Under the pieces are notes generated by a model. The model did no database searches and was not told the origin of the DNA. It worked only from the letters and a program-made list of their open reading frames with translations. From positions 124,001 through 188,000 of the forward strand of contig CAWDGB010000015.1 of assembly GCA_963801715.1 (NCBI GenBank): a DNA stretch of 64,000 bases. Direction: 5' to 3'. Below are positions 17,363 through 27,150 of the stretch, one piece after another; the stretch's first letter is position 1; each line of letters starts with the position of its first letter. Source of the DNA: CAVVJA01 sp963801715. Lineage in GTDB: Bacteria > Actinomycetota > Actinomycetes > Mycobacteriales > Jatrophihabitantaceae. Position numbers and translations under genes: made by a program.

Positions 17363-17528
17363 CTAGGGCGTGTCCCGTAGTCCCTGCTCGTCGCGAGCGG
17401 TGGTCGGGCGGCGGTTGGCAAGGCGGAGGACGAGAGCTGTGGCGGAGTCACTGCCGAGGACGACAACGCAGCCAGACGCCGATCCGAGCGCCGCGCAGCA
17501 GAGCGTGGGATTGCGGGACACGCCCTAG
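17363..17528. mobile_element. MITE / degenerate IS remnant with 15-bp terminal inverted repeats
   Basis: CTAGGGCGTGTCCCG (17363-17377) and CGGGACACGCCCTAG (17514-17528) are perfect inverted repeats bounding 166 bases with no transposase. The next bases also pair partly (TAGTCCCTGCTC against CAATCCCACGCTC). CTAG at each outer edge fits a YTAR-type target duplication as used by some IS5-family elements, though a palindromic CTAG could equally belong to the repeats. It lies seven bases past the moaA stop codon and 76 bases upstream of the acyltransferase start. Confidence 0.7.
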
Positions 17529-17535
17529 TGGACCA

Positions 17536-18549
17536 CTAGCCGCCTATCGCTGACATAGGTCGCGCCGGTTGCAGGAAATCCGGTTGGTCGATGCCATGCC
17601 CAGGAAGCTTCGCTGCCATCGCCGCCTGCCACCGTTGCGCAATTGCCTCGTCCGACGCGCCCCCACGCAGCAGTGCCCGCAGGTCGGTCTCGGTGCGGGC
17701 GAACAGGCAGTTGCGGATCTGGCCGTCGGCAGTAAGCCGAGTGCGATCGCAGGCGCCGCAGAACGGCCGAGTCACCGAACCGATAACCCCGACCGTGGAC
17801 GGGCCGCCGTCGACAAGCCACCGCTCGGCTGGGGCTGACCCGCGATCACCGGTGTCGGGTTGCAGGCGGAACTCCGCGGTTAGGCGGCCCAGGATTTCGT
17901 CGGCCGTCACCATGCGCGTCCGGTCCCAGGCATGCCCGGCGTCCAACGGCATCTGCTCGATGAACCGGAGGTGGTAGCCGTGGTTCAAGCAGAATCGCAG
18001 GAGTGGTACGGCCTCGTCATCGTTCACATCGCGCAGCAAGACGGCATTCACCTTGACCGGCATGAGGCCGGCTCGAGCGGCGGCAGCCAATCCGGCGAGC
18101 ACGTCGGCATGTCGGTCCCGCAGGGTGATCCGCTTGAATCGCTCGGGGTCGAGGGTGTCCAGAGACACGTTTATGCGGTCGAGTCCGGCGGCTGACAGTC
18201 CGGCAGCGCGGCGGGCGAGGCCGATCGCATTCGTGGTCAGTGAGATGTTCGGGCGCGGCCGGAGCGCCGCGGTGGCCGCGACGATGCCGACGAGCCCGGG
18301 GCGCAGAAGCGGCTCGCCACCGGTGAACCGCACCTCACGGATACCGAGCTGTTCCACCCCGATGGCGATGAGCCGCACGATTTCGTCGTCGCGGAGAACC
18401 TCGTCCTTCGGCAGCCAGTCCAAACCTTCGGGCGGCATGCAGTAGGCGCAGCGAAGATTGCACCGGTCGGTCAGCGAGACCCGCAGATCGGTGGCCACTC
18501 GGCCGTACGCATCGGCGAGGACGCGCGACACGAGCGGCAGGGTGGTCAC
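17536..18549 (-). CDS. moaA: GTP 3',8-cyclase MoaA (molybdenum cofactor biosynthesis)
   Basis: 337 residues from ATG 18549. It has the N-terminal 4Fe-4S motif CNLRCAYC (about residues 31-38), the C-terminal cluster cysteines in FCGACDRTRLTADGQIRNCL (about 262-281) and the C-terminal GG needed for activity. MoaA converts GTP to 3',8-cyclo-7,8-dihydro-GTP, the first step to molybdopterin. No other moa/moe gene is in the window. Its neighbours are molybdenum hydroxylase genes on the opposite strand (cox-like cluster), and a sulfite-oxidase-like enzyme lies 12 kb away, so the cofactor has local customers. A MITE sits immediately after its stop. Confidence 0.95.
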   Translation of the reverse strand: MTTLPLVSRVLADAYGRVATDLRVSLTDRCNLRCAYCMPPEGLDWLPKDEVLRDDEIVRLIAIGVEQLGIREVRFTGGEPLLRPGLVGIVAATAALRPRPNISLTTNAIGLARRAAGLSAAGLDRINVSLDTLDPERFKRITLRDRHADVLAGLAAAARAGLMPVKVNAVLLRDVNDDEAVPLLRFCLNHGYHLRFIEQMPLDAGHAWDRTRMVTADEILGRLTAEFRLQPDTGDRGSAPAERWLVDGGPSTVGVIGSVTRPFCGACDRTRLTADGQIRNCLFARTETDLRALLRGGASDEAIAQRWQAAMAAKLPGHGIDQPDFLQPARPMSAIGG

Positions 18550-18623
18550 CGGTTCAGCCTAGGCGCTGTCAGACACGGGTGCTCGTCGCGAGTCGAGCGA
18601 GCTCCGTGCGGCATGCTGGACGG

Positions 18624-19517
18624 GTGACCGCAGCGTCCGGGGGCCATCCGGCCGACCCAGGTGAACTGGCGGCCGCGCTCGAGGCGGCGGGCTACCTGCC
18701 CGACGAGGGCCTGGCGACCGCGGCCTACCTCGCTTTACGCATGCACCGTCCGCTTTTTCTGGAGGGAGACGCAGGCGTCGGCAAGACCAGCCTCGCCTTG
18801 GCCTTGGCGGACGTACTCCGCGCCGAGCTCGTTCGGCTGCAGTGTTACGAGGGAATCGACGCCGCGCAGGCCCTCTACGACTGGGACTTCCCGCGGCAAG
18901 TGCTGCACCTGCGCGCGGCCGAAGCGGCGAGCGACGGCAGGCTGGACCAGGCCGAGCTGGAGCGCTCGCTCTACGACCGCAGATACCTTGTCGCGCGGCC
19001 GATCCTCCGCTCGATCGAACACTCGCCGTCCGTGCTGCTCGTGGATGAAATCGACCGGGCGGACGACGAGTTCGAGGCCTTTCTGCTCGAGGTCCTGGCC
19101 GACAATGCCGTGACGATCCCGGAGCTGGGCACGATTCGGGCTGAGGTGCCCCCGCTGGTGGTCCTGACGTCCAACCGCACGCGGGAAGTGCACGACGCGC
19201 TCAAGCGACGCTGCCTCTACCACTGGGTCCCACATCCGGGCTTCGATCGGGAGGTGGCCATTCTTCGTCGCCGGCTGCCCGATATCACCGAGCGGCTCGC
19301 GCGGGATGTCGCCGCTGCGACCAAGCGGCTGCGGGACGCCGATCTCCTCAAGCCGCCAGGGGTCGCCGAGTCGATCGACTGGGCCCAGGCCTTGCACCTG
19401 CTGGGAGCTCGCTCGCTCGATCCGGAACGGGCTGCGGCCACGCTGGGCGCCGTGCTGAAGTACCAGGAGGACGCGGTGCGCGCACGTAACACCGTGCTGG
19501 CCGAATTGCTTCGATGA
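18624..19517 (+). CDS. coxD: MoxR-type AAA ATPase (CoxD-like)
   Basis: About 297 residues from GTG 18624. Walker A GDAGVGKTSLALALADVL (about residues 46-63), Walker B VLLVDEIDRADDEFEAFLLE (about 136-155) and the sensor LTSNRTREVHDALKRRCLYHW fit the MoxR family. In carboxydotrophs CoxD helps mature the copper-sulphur-molybdenum active site of CO dehydrogenase, and homologues accompany many molybdenum hydroxylases. Its stop overlaps the next gene by four bases (ATGA, 19514-19517). The gene symbol is by position and similarity; the client enzyme here is form II, so the exact maturation step is inferred. Confidence 0.85.
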   Translation: MTAASGGHPADPGELAAALEAAGYLPDEGLATAAYLALRMHRPLFLEGDAGVGKTSLALALADVLRAELVRLQCYEGIDAAQALYDWDFPRQVLHLRAAEAASDGRLDQAELERSLYDRRYLVARPILRSIEHSPSVLLVDEIDRADDEFEAFLLEVLADNAVTIPELGTIRAEVPPLVVLTSNRTREVHDALKRRCLYHWVPHPGFDREVAILRRRLPDITERLARDVAAATKRLRDADLLKPPGVAESIDWAQALHLLGARSLDPERAAATLGAVLKYQEDAVRARNTVLAELLR

Positions 19518-20635
19518 CCGACCGGCAGCGCGATGTAGCCGAAATCGTTCTCGGCTTTGCCCGCACGCTGCGACACGCCGGCGTGCCCGCGTCGCCAGAC
19601 CGCGTTCAGGCCATGGTCTCGGCACTGGGACATCTCGATGTGCTCGACCCGGCGCAGGTGTTCTGGGCCGGGCGCCTCACGCTCTGCGCCGACCCGGCCG
19701 ACCTCGACCGCTACGACGCCGCCTTCGCCGCATACTTCGGCGGCCAGCTGCCCCGGTCCGTTCCGCGCGCAGCCGCGTTGCAGCAGGTCCTGGTGGCGTC
19801 GCTCGACCCGCACTCCCCCGACGGCGCGGACGGCGCGGATGACAGCGAGGAGGAGCAACCGTACGCCGTGCAGGCCAGCCGCCAGGAGGTGCTGCGCCAC
19901 CGTGACGTGGCTGAACTGACGCACGCCGAACGGGAGGAGCTTGCTCGGCTGTTCGCCCTGCTGACCCCCCGCGTCGCGCAGCGGACCACCCGGCGGTATG
20001 TCGCAGCGAGGTCCGGGGTGGTCGATCTGCAGCGCACCGTGCGCCGCATGCTGGCACAGGGAGGGGAGCCGAGCCGGCTCGCCCGGCGTGACCGGCGGAC
20101 CAAGCCCCGGCGACTGGTCCTGCTCATCGACGTCAGCGGCTCCATGGCGCCCTACGCCGACACGCTGCTGCGCTTCGCCCACGCGGCCGTGCGGGTGGCT
20201 CCGTTCAACACCGAGGTCTACACGCTCGGGACCCGGCTGACCCGGGTCACCAGGGAATTGCGTCGCCGCGACCCCGACCGCGCGCTGGCCGGCGCCGGCC
20301 GGGCGATCCCGGACTGGAGTGGCGGGACCCGGCTCGGAGACGGGCTACAGGCGTTTCTCGACCGCTGGGGCCAGCGTGGTGTCGCCCGCGGGGCCGTCGT
20401 CGTGCTGTGCTCTGACGGCTGGGAGCGGGGCGACCCTTCCCTCCTGGGCGAACAACTCGGGCGGTTGGCTCGGCTGTCGCATACCGTGGTCTGGGTGAAC
20501 CCGCATATGGGCAAAGACGGCTTCACCCCGGCTACTGGCGGAATGCGCGCCGCGCTGCCACACATCTCTCGCCTCGTCGCCGGACACAGCTTCGCCGCCC
20601 TGCAGCAGCTGGCCGACGTGATCGCGCATGCGTGA
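19514..20635 (+). CDS. coxE: VWA-domain protein (CoxE-like)
   Basis: 373 residues from ATG 19514. The C-terminal half is a von Willebrand A domain with the MIDAS motif LLIDVSGSMAPYADTLLRFA (about residues 205-224), and GTRLGDGL supplies the further metal-contact threonine. The N-terminal half (GFARTLRHAGVPASPDRVQAM) is the CoxE-family helical domain. MoxR/VWA pairs act as metal-dependent chaperones; with CoxD this protein would assist insertion or activation of the molybdenum centre. It overlaps CoxD by four bases and the XdhC gene by eight, so the three are one operon. Confidence 0.87.
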   Translation: MTDRQRDVAEIVLGFARTLRHAGVPASPDRVQAMVSALGHLDVLDPAQVFWAGRLTLCADPADLDRYDAAFAAYFGGQLPRSVPRAAALQQVLVASLDPHSPDGADGADDSEEEQPYAVQASRQEVLRHRDVAELTHAEREELARLFALLTPRVAQRTTRRYVAARSGVVDLQRTVRRMLAQGGEPSRLARRDRRTKPRRLVLLIDVSGSMAPYADTLLRFAHAAVRVAPFNTEVYTLGTRLTRVTRELRRRDPDRALAGAGRAIPDWSGGTRLGDGLQAFLDRWGQRGVARGAVVVLCSDGWERGDPSLLGEQLGRLARLSHTVVWVNPHMGKDGFTPATGGMRAALPHISRLVAGHSFAALQQLADVIAHA

Positions 20636-21813
20636 TGTGATCGATGAGCTCCTGCCCTGGTGGGCGGCCGGGAGCATCGTCGGCCTGGGCACGGTCGTGG
20701 AGACGTGGAAGTCCGCGCCCCGCCAGCCGGGAGCCGCGATGCTCGTCGGCCCCGACGGAACTGCCGTCGGCAGCGTGTCCGGCGGCTGCGTCGAGGGCGC
20801 CGTCTTCGAGCTCGCCGCTGGGGTGCGTGATGGTGCGCAACCGGTCCTGAAGCGCTACGGCGTCAGCGACGACGACGCGTTCGCCGTCGGTCTTACCTGT
20901 GGCGGCATCATCGACGTATTCGTCGAGCCGATCAGCCATGCCACGTTCCCGGATCTCGACGAGGTCGCTGACGACATTCGCGGTGGCCGGCCCGTGGCGG
21001 TCGCGACGGTCGTCGCCGGCGTGGACCGCCTCGGCGACCATCTCGTAATCCGGCCGGATTCCGTGTCGAGCAGCCTGGGCTCGGCGCGGCTCGACGCCGC
21101 GGTCCGGGACGACGCCCGGGGATTGCTCGAGCAGGGTCGGACCGGGGTATTGCACTACGGCGCCCACGGAGAACGTCGGCTCGACGACATCAGCGGTGTT
21201 CGTTTCCTCGTATGCACCTCGCCCGCGAATGATCGTCTTCGGCGCGATCGACTTCGCGGCAGCGGTCGCTCGGGTGGGATCGTTCCTCGGCTATCGGGTC
21301 ACGGTGTGCGATGCGCGGCCGACGTTCGCGACGGCACGACGGTTTCCGGACGCCGACGAGGTGGTCGTCGAATGGCCGCACCGGTATCTGGCCAACACGG
21401 AGGTCGACGGGCGCACCGTCCTCGCCGTGCTCACCCACGACCCCAAGTTCGATGTGCCGCTTCTCGAGGTAGCGCTGCGGCTGCCCGTTGCCTACGTCGG
21501 CGCGATGGGCTCCCGCCGCACGAACGAGGACCGGCTGGACAAGTTGCGGGAGCTAGGACTCACCGCGACCGAGCTGGCCCGGCTGCACGCCCCGATCGGG
21601 CTCGATCTGGGCGCGCGCACCCCCGAGGAGACCGCGGTCTCGATTGCGGCTGAGCTCATCGGGCAGCGGTGGGGCGGCAGCGGTCGAGCACTCAGCAGCG
21701 TCGCGGGCCCAATCCATCGTGATCGTCTCGCCGATTCCGCAGCGCCCGATGCGCGGCCCGTAGTGGCCCCCGCGCGCGACGGGCACTCCGCGGGGGTACC
21801 GGCGCAGCACTGA
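20628..21813 (+). pseudogene. XdhC/CoxF family molybdoenzyme maturation factor, frameshifted
   Basis: The first part (from ATG 20628) is an XdhC/CoxI domain, with GSVSGGCVEGAVFELAAGVR and LTCGGIIDVFVEP. The second part is the XdhC Rossmann domain (MIVFGAIDFAAAVARVGSFL, AYVGAMGSRRTNEDRLDKLR, GLDLGARTPEETAVSIAAEL), ending at 21813, but in the +1 frame. The two join smoothly as DDIS-VFVSSYAPRPRMIVFG if one base near 21190-21200 is surplus. XdhC proteins bind the molybdenum cofactor, promote its sulphuration and deliver it to the apoenzyme. It overlaps coxE by eight bases. If the frameshift is real, cofactor insertion would be compromised. Confidence 0.8.
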
Positions 21814-21892
21814 TCCCCGCGGCGGGCGAGCTTCTGGTTGCAGCTGTGTGCCCGGCTGGCGCGGCGCAACAGCGCGGGGCCATGCTGCGATC

Positions 21893-24178
21893 ATGACCGC
21901 ACTGGACATCGACGCCGCCGTTGCCGCACTTACGCTCGAGGAGAAGGCCTCCCTCTGTTCGGGATCGGACTTCTGGCACACCGAAGGCATCGAACATGCC
22001 GGCGTCAGCCCGTTGATGCTGTCCGACGGACCACACGGCTTACGTAAGCAGGCGGCTACAGCCGATCACGTCGGACTGGGTGAGAGCGTGCCGGCCACCT
22101 GCTTCCCGCCGGCCGTCGGCCTCGGCTCGTCGTGGAACCGGCAGTTGGTGGAGCGAGTGGGCGAGGCCCTCGGTGCCGAGGCGCGCGCTGCGGGAATCGC
22201 CGTTCTTCTCGGTCCCGGCATCAACATCAAGCGTTCGCCTTTGTGCGGCCGCAACTTCGAGTACTTCTCCGAAGACCCGTTCGTCAGCGGCGAACTCGGC
22301 GCGGCTCTGGTGCGCGGAATCCAGCGCCAGGGTGTCGGTACGTCGGTCAAGCACTACGCAGCGAACAACCAAGAGACCGACCGCATGCGGGTGAGTGCCG
22401 AGGTCGACGAGCGCACCCTGCGAGAGATCTACCTCGCTGGGTTCGAACGCGTCGTGAACACGGCCCAACCCTGGACGGTGATGTGCTCCTACAACAAGAT
22501 AAACGGGACCTATGCCTCCGAACACCCGTGGCTGCTGACCAGCGTGCTGCGCGACGAATGGGGCTTCGATGGCCTGGTCATGTCGGACTGGGGCGCGGTC
22601 AACGACCGAGTGGCAGGTCTGGCGGCCGGTCTGGATCTCGAGATGCCCTCGTCCGAGGGCGTACTGGACCGGGACATCGTCGCCGCAGTCCGCGCCGGCC
22701 GGCTCGACGAACGGGTGCTCGATAGGGCGGTGCGCCGGCTGCTGCAGTTGCACGAGCGAACCCGGAGCGCCCGGACCGGAGGGGGTTCCTATGATCGCGA
22801 CGCGCACCACGAGCTGGCCCGCCAGGTAGCGCGGGAGTGCGCCGTTCTGCTGAAGAACGACCCGGTTGACGGCACGCCGCTGCTGCCCCTCGACCCCGCG
22901 GCTGACGCGACGGTCGCCGTGATCGGCGAGTTCGCCCGGACACCGCGATACCAGGGCGCCGGCAGCTCGCAGGTCAACCCGACCCGGGTCAGCAATGCCC
23001 TCGACGAGCTCCGCGCGCTGGCCGGGTCGGCCGTCCGCATCGACTTCGCACCGGGCTACTGGGTCGATGCCACACCCAGCGACCCGACCGTTGGCGAACA
23101 ACTCGGGTCGGATGCCACGGCCCTGGCGGCTCATGCTGACGTCGTGCTGCTCTTCCTCGGGTTGCCGCCGAGTTACGAGTCCGAAGGGTGGGACCGGGAG
23201 GACATGGACCTGCCGGCCGAGCAGCTTGACTTGCTCCGCGCCGTCGTCGACGCCAATCCGCGAGTCGTGGTCGTGCTGTCCAACGGCGCTGCGGTTACCG
23301 TCGCCGACTGGACCGAACGGGTGCCGGCGATTCTCGAGGGATGGTTGCTCGGCCAGGGCGGCGGCGGCGCGATCGCCGACGTGCTGTTCGGCGTTGCCAA
23401 CCCGTCTGGCCGGCTGACGGAGACGATCCCGTGGCGGCTGGCCGACAACCCGTCGTTCGGCAACTTCCCGGGCGAGTTCGGCGTCGTGCGCTACGGGGAA
23501 GGCATCCTGGTCGGGTATCGCTCCTACGACGCGCGAGACGCCGCCGTGGCGTACCCGTTCGGGCACGGCCTCTCGTACACCACCTTCGAGTACGGGCCGG
23601 TGACCGCAACCGTTTCCGGGTCGGGCCGTGGCGTGCAGGTTTCGGTCTCGTTGACCGTCACCAATACCGGGGGGCGCCCCGGGCAGGAGATCGTCCAGCT
23701 GTACGTCGGTGACGTCGAATGCTCCGTCATGCGCCCGGTGCGCGAACTTCGCGGGTTCGCCAAGGTAGCCGTCGATGTGGCAGCGACGGTCCCGGTCTCA
23801 TTCACGTTGGGCGCTCGGGATCTCGCGTTCTGGCACCCGGTGTTGCGCCGCTGGGTCGCCGAGGGTGGCGAGTTCGAGATCGGGGTCGGCGCGTCGTCGC
23901 GAGACATCCGACAACGCGCCGTCATCACGGTCGTCGGAGAGGCTGCGGGTCTGCCGCTCACCGCCGAGTCGACGCTCGCTGAATGGCTGGCCAATCCGGC
24001 CGGGCGGGAGGCGCTGGAGTCGATCGCGCCGTCGGAGACCGGTGTGCTCGGGATGAATGCCGAGATGGTCAAGCTCATCGGCTCGATACCCATGATTCGA
24101 CTTGCCCGGTTCCCCCTCATGCCGATCGGTCCAGCGGACCTCGATCGGCTGATCGACAAGCTCAACCCGTCGGGCTGA
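21893..24178 (+). CDS. GH3 family beta-glucosidase
   Basis: 761 residues from ATG 21893 (MTALDIDAAVAALTLEEKAS). It has the GH3 N-terminal barrel with GPGINIKRSPLCGRNFEYFS, SVKHYAANNQETDRM and the nucleophile Asp in GFDGLVMSDWGAVNDRV (about residues 221-237). The (alpha/beta)6 C-terminal domain follows (AVIGEFARTPRYQGAGSSQV), then a fibronectin-III-like domain from about residue 575 (VSVSLTVTNTGGRPGQEIVQ). There is no signal peptide, so it acts on imported oligosaccharides, probably beta-glucosides. It sits between xdhC and coxS and shares their strand, interrupting an otherwise continuous cox cluster, with gaps of 79 and 77 bases. Confidence 0.92.
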   Translation: MTALDIDAAVAALTLEEKASLCSGSDFWHTEGIEHAGVSPLMLSDGPHGLRKQAATADHVGLGESVPATCFPPAVGLGSSWNRQLVERVGEALGAEARAAGIAVLLGPGINIKRSPLCGRNFEYFSEDPFVSGELGAALVRGIQRQGVGTSVKHYAANNQETDRMRVSAEVDERTLREIYLAGFERVVNTAQPWTVMCSYNKINGTYASEHPWLLTSVLRDEWGFDGLVMSDWGAVNDRVAGLAAGLDLEMPSSEGVLDRDIVAAVRAGRLDERVLDRAVRRLLQLHERTRSARTGGGSYDRDAHHELARQVARECAVLLKNDPVDGTPLLPLDPAADATVAVIGEFARTPRYQGAGSSQVNPTRVSNALDELRALAGSAVRIDFAPGYWVDATPSDPTVGEQLGSDATALAAHADVVLLFLGLPPSYESEGWDREDMDLPAEQLDLLRAVVDANPRVVVVLSNGAAVTVADWTERVPAILEGWLLGQGGGGAIADVLFGVANPSGRLTETIPWRLADNPSFGNFPGEFGVVRYGEGILVGYRSYDARDAAVAYPFGHGLSYTTFEYGPVTATVSGSGRGVQVSVSLTVTNTGGRPGQEIVQLYVGDVECSVMRPVRELRGFAKVAVDVAATVPVSFTLGARDLAFWHPVLRRWVAEGGEFEIGVGASSRDIRQRAVITVVGEAAGLPLTAESTLAEWLANPAGREALESIAPSETGVLGMNAEMVKLIGSIPMIRLARFPLMPIGPADLDRLIDKLNPSG

Positions 24179-24255
24179 GCGAATCGGTTCCTCTTGCGCT
24201 GGCTCGACGCAGAGGCTTGTCTGTAGTGCAGGACACAACTACCTCAGGAGGCTCG

Positions 24256-24753
24256 ATGACACAGCTGCGCGTCACCGTCGACGAGGTCGCCTATCAGGAC
24301 GACGTTGAGCCTCGGCTGCTGCTGGTTCATTACCTGCGCGACCGATTGGGCAAGGTGGGCACCGTCGTGGGTTGCGACACCAGCAACTGCGGCGCATGCA
24401 CGGTCCTGCTGAACGGTCGCAGCGTGAAGAGCTGCTCGATTCTCGCCATCCAGGCGCAGGGACGAGTCGTTACGACCATCGAAGGGCTCGCCACGGAGAA
24501 CGGAGGGCTGCATCCGGTCCAGCAGGCGTTCCACGAGCAGCACGCGCTGCAGTGCGGATTCTGCACCCCGGGCATGATCATGGCCGCCTGCGACCTGCTC
24601 GGCGAAAACCCCGACCCATCCGAGGCAGAGATTCGCGAGGGAATCGAAGGGAACCTCTGTCGGTGTACCGGGTATCAGAACATCGTCCGAGCGGTGCAAT
24701 CCGCCGCCAGGACCATGGCTGACTCGGAGCGCACCGCGGCGGTGGCTCGATGA
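24256..24753 (+). CDS. coxS: Molybdenum hydroxylase small (2Fe-2S) subunit, CoxS-like
   Basis: 165 residues from ATG 24256, preceded by AGGAGG with five-base spacing. It has the plant-type ferredoxin cluster motif GCDTSNCGACTVLLNG with a later Cys in VKSCSIL, and the second 2Fe-2S site, CGFCTPG (about residues 99-105) and CRCTGY (about 136-141). This subunit passes electrons from the molybdenum centre in CoxL to the FAD in CoxM. ATGA overlap with coxL (24750-24753) shows a coupled operon. Confidence 0.93.
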   Translation: MTQLRVTVDEVAYQDDVEPRLLLVHYLRDRLGKVGTVVGCDTSNCGACTVLLNGRSVKSCSILAIQAQGRVVTTIEGLATENGGLHPVQQAFHEQHALQCGFCTPGMIMAACDLLGENPDPSEAEIREGIEGNLCRCTGYQNIVRAVQSAARTMADSERTAAVAR

Positions 24754-27150
24754 CCACCGTCGAGGAACGTCCGGCGCCCGTCGAGTTCGGCCAACCGCGC
24801 CGCCGCAAGGAGGATGCGCACCTCATCACCGGCCGCACCGTCTGGACGGACAACATCACCCTGCCCGGCCTGCAGCATCTCGCGATCCTGCGTAGTCCGA
24901 TGGCACACGCGAGAATCACCTCGATCAATACAACGGCCGCAACCGGCCGGCCCGGCGTTGTCGCGGTGTTCACCGGCCGGGATTTCGCCGAAACGCAAGG
25001 CAGCATCCCGTGCGCGTGGCCGGTTACGGCCGACATCGTGAATCCGGGCCACCCGAGCATTGCCGTCGACCAGGTGAACCACGTGGGCGAGGCCGTGGCC
25101 ATCGTCGTCGCCCGCGACAAGTCCGCGGCGCAGGACGCGCTCGAAGCGATCGACGTCGACTATGAGCCGATTGCCCGTCGTCCTCGAGATGGAGGCCGCG
25201 CTGGCCGACGGCGCACCGTTGGTCCATCCGAACACCGAGTCGAATCGCTGCTTCACCTGGGCGTTCGAGTCGGGAGCGGCCGGCACCGGTCAGCCGATCG
25301 AAGACGTACTGAAAGCCGCCGAGGTCACGGTCAAACGCCGGTTTATCCAGCAGCGACTCATCCCGGCGTTCCTGGAGCCGCGCTCGACCGTCGCCCAGCC
25401 GGACGGCGACGGCGTGACGCTGTGGTCTTCGACGCAGATCCCGCACGTCCTGCGGACGATGCTCGCCCTGTCGCTGGGTATCCCCGAGCACAAGGTGCGG
25501 GTCATCGCACCCGACGTCGGCGGCGGGTTCGGCGGCAAGCTGCAGGTAACCCCCGAGGAGTTCATCTGCACCCTGGTCGCCCGCAAGCTGGGCAAGCCGG
25601 TGAAGTACACCGAGTCGCGGTCCGAGTCGCTCATGAGCGGCCACCACGGTCGTGATCAGATCCAGGACATCACGCTGACCGCCCGCCGAGACGGCACGTT
25701 CACCGGCCTGGACGTACACATCCTGTCCAACATGGGTGCCTACCTGCGGCTGATCACGCCGGGCATCCCGCTCCTCGGCGCCTTCATGTTCAACGGGAGC
25801 TACAAGTTCGACGCGTACCGGTTCGTGTGCGATGGCGTGTTCACGACGAAGACGCCGACCGACGCCTACCGCGGAGCGGGCCGGCCCGAGGCGACCTTCG
25901 CCATCGAGCGCATCGTCGACGAGATGGCGGTCGAGCTGGGCATGGACCCCATGGAGCTGCGCCGCAAGAACTGGATCAACCACGACGACTTCCCCTTTAC
26001 CACGATCACCGGCATCACCTACGACAGCGGCAACTACGAGGAAGCGACTGACAAAGCGCTGGAGCTCATGGGATGGGACGACCTGCGCCGCGAGCAGGCT
26101 GATCGGATCGAACGCGGGGATCCGGTCCGACTCGGCCTGGGCATCTCGACCTATACCGAGTTGTGCGGGTGGGCACCGTCCCGGCTGCTCGGCGCGCTCC
26201 GCTACGCCGGTGGCGGGTGGGAACACGCCTCGGTACGAGTGCTCCCGACCGGCAAGGTCGAGGTCGTCACCGGCACGAGCCCGCACGGTCAGGGGCACGA
26301 CACCGCATGGAGCCAGATCGTTGCGGACCGGCTCGGCGTGCCGTTCGAGGACATCGAGATCCTGCACGGCGACACGCAGTCCTCGCCCCGGGGCTGGGAC
26401 ACCTACGGGTCGCGTTCGGCGGCCGTCGGGGCGATCGCGGTGTCGAATGCCGCCCTCCGGGTGGTCGACAAGGCCAAGCGGATCGCCGCGCACATGCTGG
26501 AAGCCAGCGAGGACGACGTCGAGTTCGCGAACGGCGCGTTCAGCGTGAAGGGCGCCCCAGGCACCGGTAAGACCATCCAAGATCTCGCTTTCGCGGCGTT
26601 CGCCGGACACGACATGCCTGATGGCGTCGAGCCCAACCTGGACGCCGACGCGACGTTCGACCCGGTGGCGCTGTCGTTCCCGCACGGCACGCACCTGTGC
26701 GCAATCGACGTCGACACCGAGACCGGGCGGGCGACGATTCGCAGGTACGTGTGCGTTGACGACGTCGGCGAGGTGATCAATCCGCTCATCGTCGATGGCC
26801 AGGTTCACGGCGGAGTGGTGCAGGGCGTCTCGCAAGCCCTCTTCGAAGAGGCGGTGTACGACGCCGACGGCAACCTGACCACCGGCTCCTTCGTCGACTA
26901 TCTCCTACCGTCGGCGGCGGACGTCCCGTCGTTCATCACGGACCGCACGGTGAGCCCGTCCACGACGAATCCGCTCGGCGTGAAAGGCGTCGGCGAGACC
27001 GGCACGATCGCCGCCACCCCGGCCGTCGTCAACGCGATTCTCGACGCGGTGCGGCCATTCGGCGTCACGGACATTCAGATGCCGTGCACGCCGGAACGGA
27101 TCTGGCGCGCGGTCAATCAAGCATCCGCGAGCGAAGGAGAGCGGCTGTGA
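24750..27150 (+). pseudogene. coxL: Molybdenum hydroxylase large subunit, form II CoxL-like, frameshifted
   Basis: Codons from ATG 24750 encode FGQPRRRKEDAHLITGRTVW and the first Ald_Xan_dh domain up to DVDYEP. The frame then moves +1 near 25165-25180 to LPVVLEMEAALADGAPLVHP and stays open to the stop at 27148-27150, about 799 residues in all. Molybdopterin contacts are visible in GGGFGGKLQVTPEE and VKGVGETGTIAA. The active-site loop reads AYRGAGR, the form II signature; form I CO dehydrogenases have AYXCSFR. CO oxidation is therefore not supported, and the substrate is unknown. Its stop overlaps the coxM GTG start. Confidence 0.82.

Noticed and set aside
17287..17466. Longer N-terminus for the acyltransferase
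   Set aside because: This stretch overlaps most of the MITE (from 17363) and is not expected in the protein.
22040..23566. Long antisense open frame opposite the GH3 glucosidase
   Set aside because: Same reason: an Arg/His/Gly/Val-rich shadow with no domain signature.
25024..26835. Very long antisense open frame opposite coxL
   Set aside because: It is the complement of a well-recognised gene; the high GC third-position bias of coxL opens the antisense frame. Its translation has no recognisable domain.
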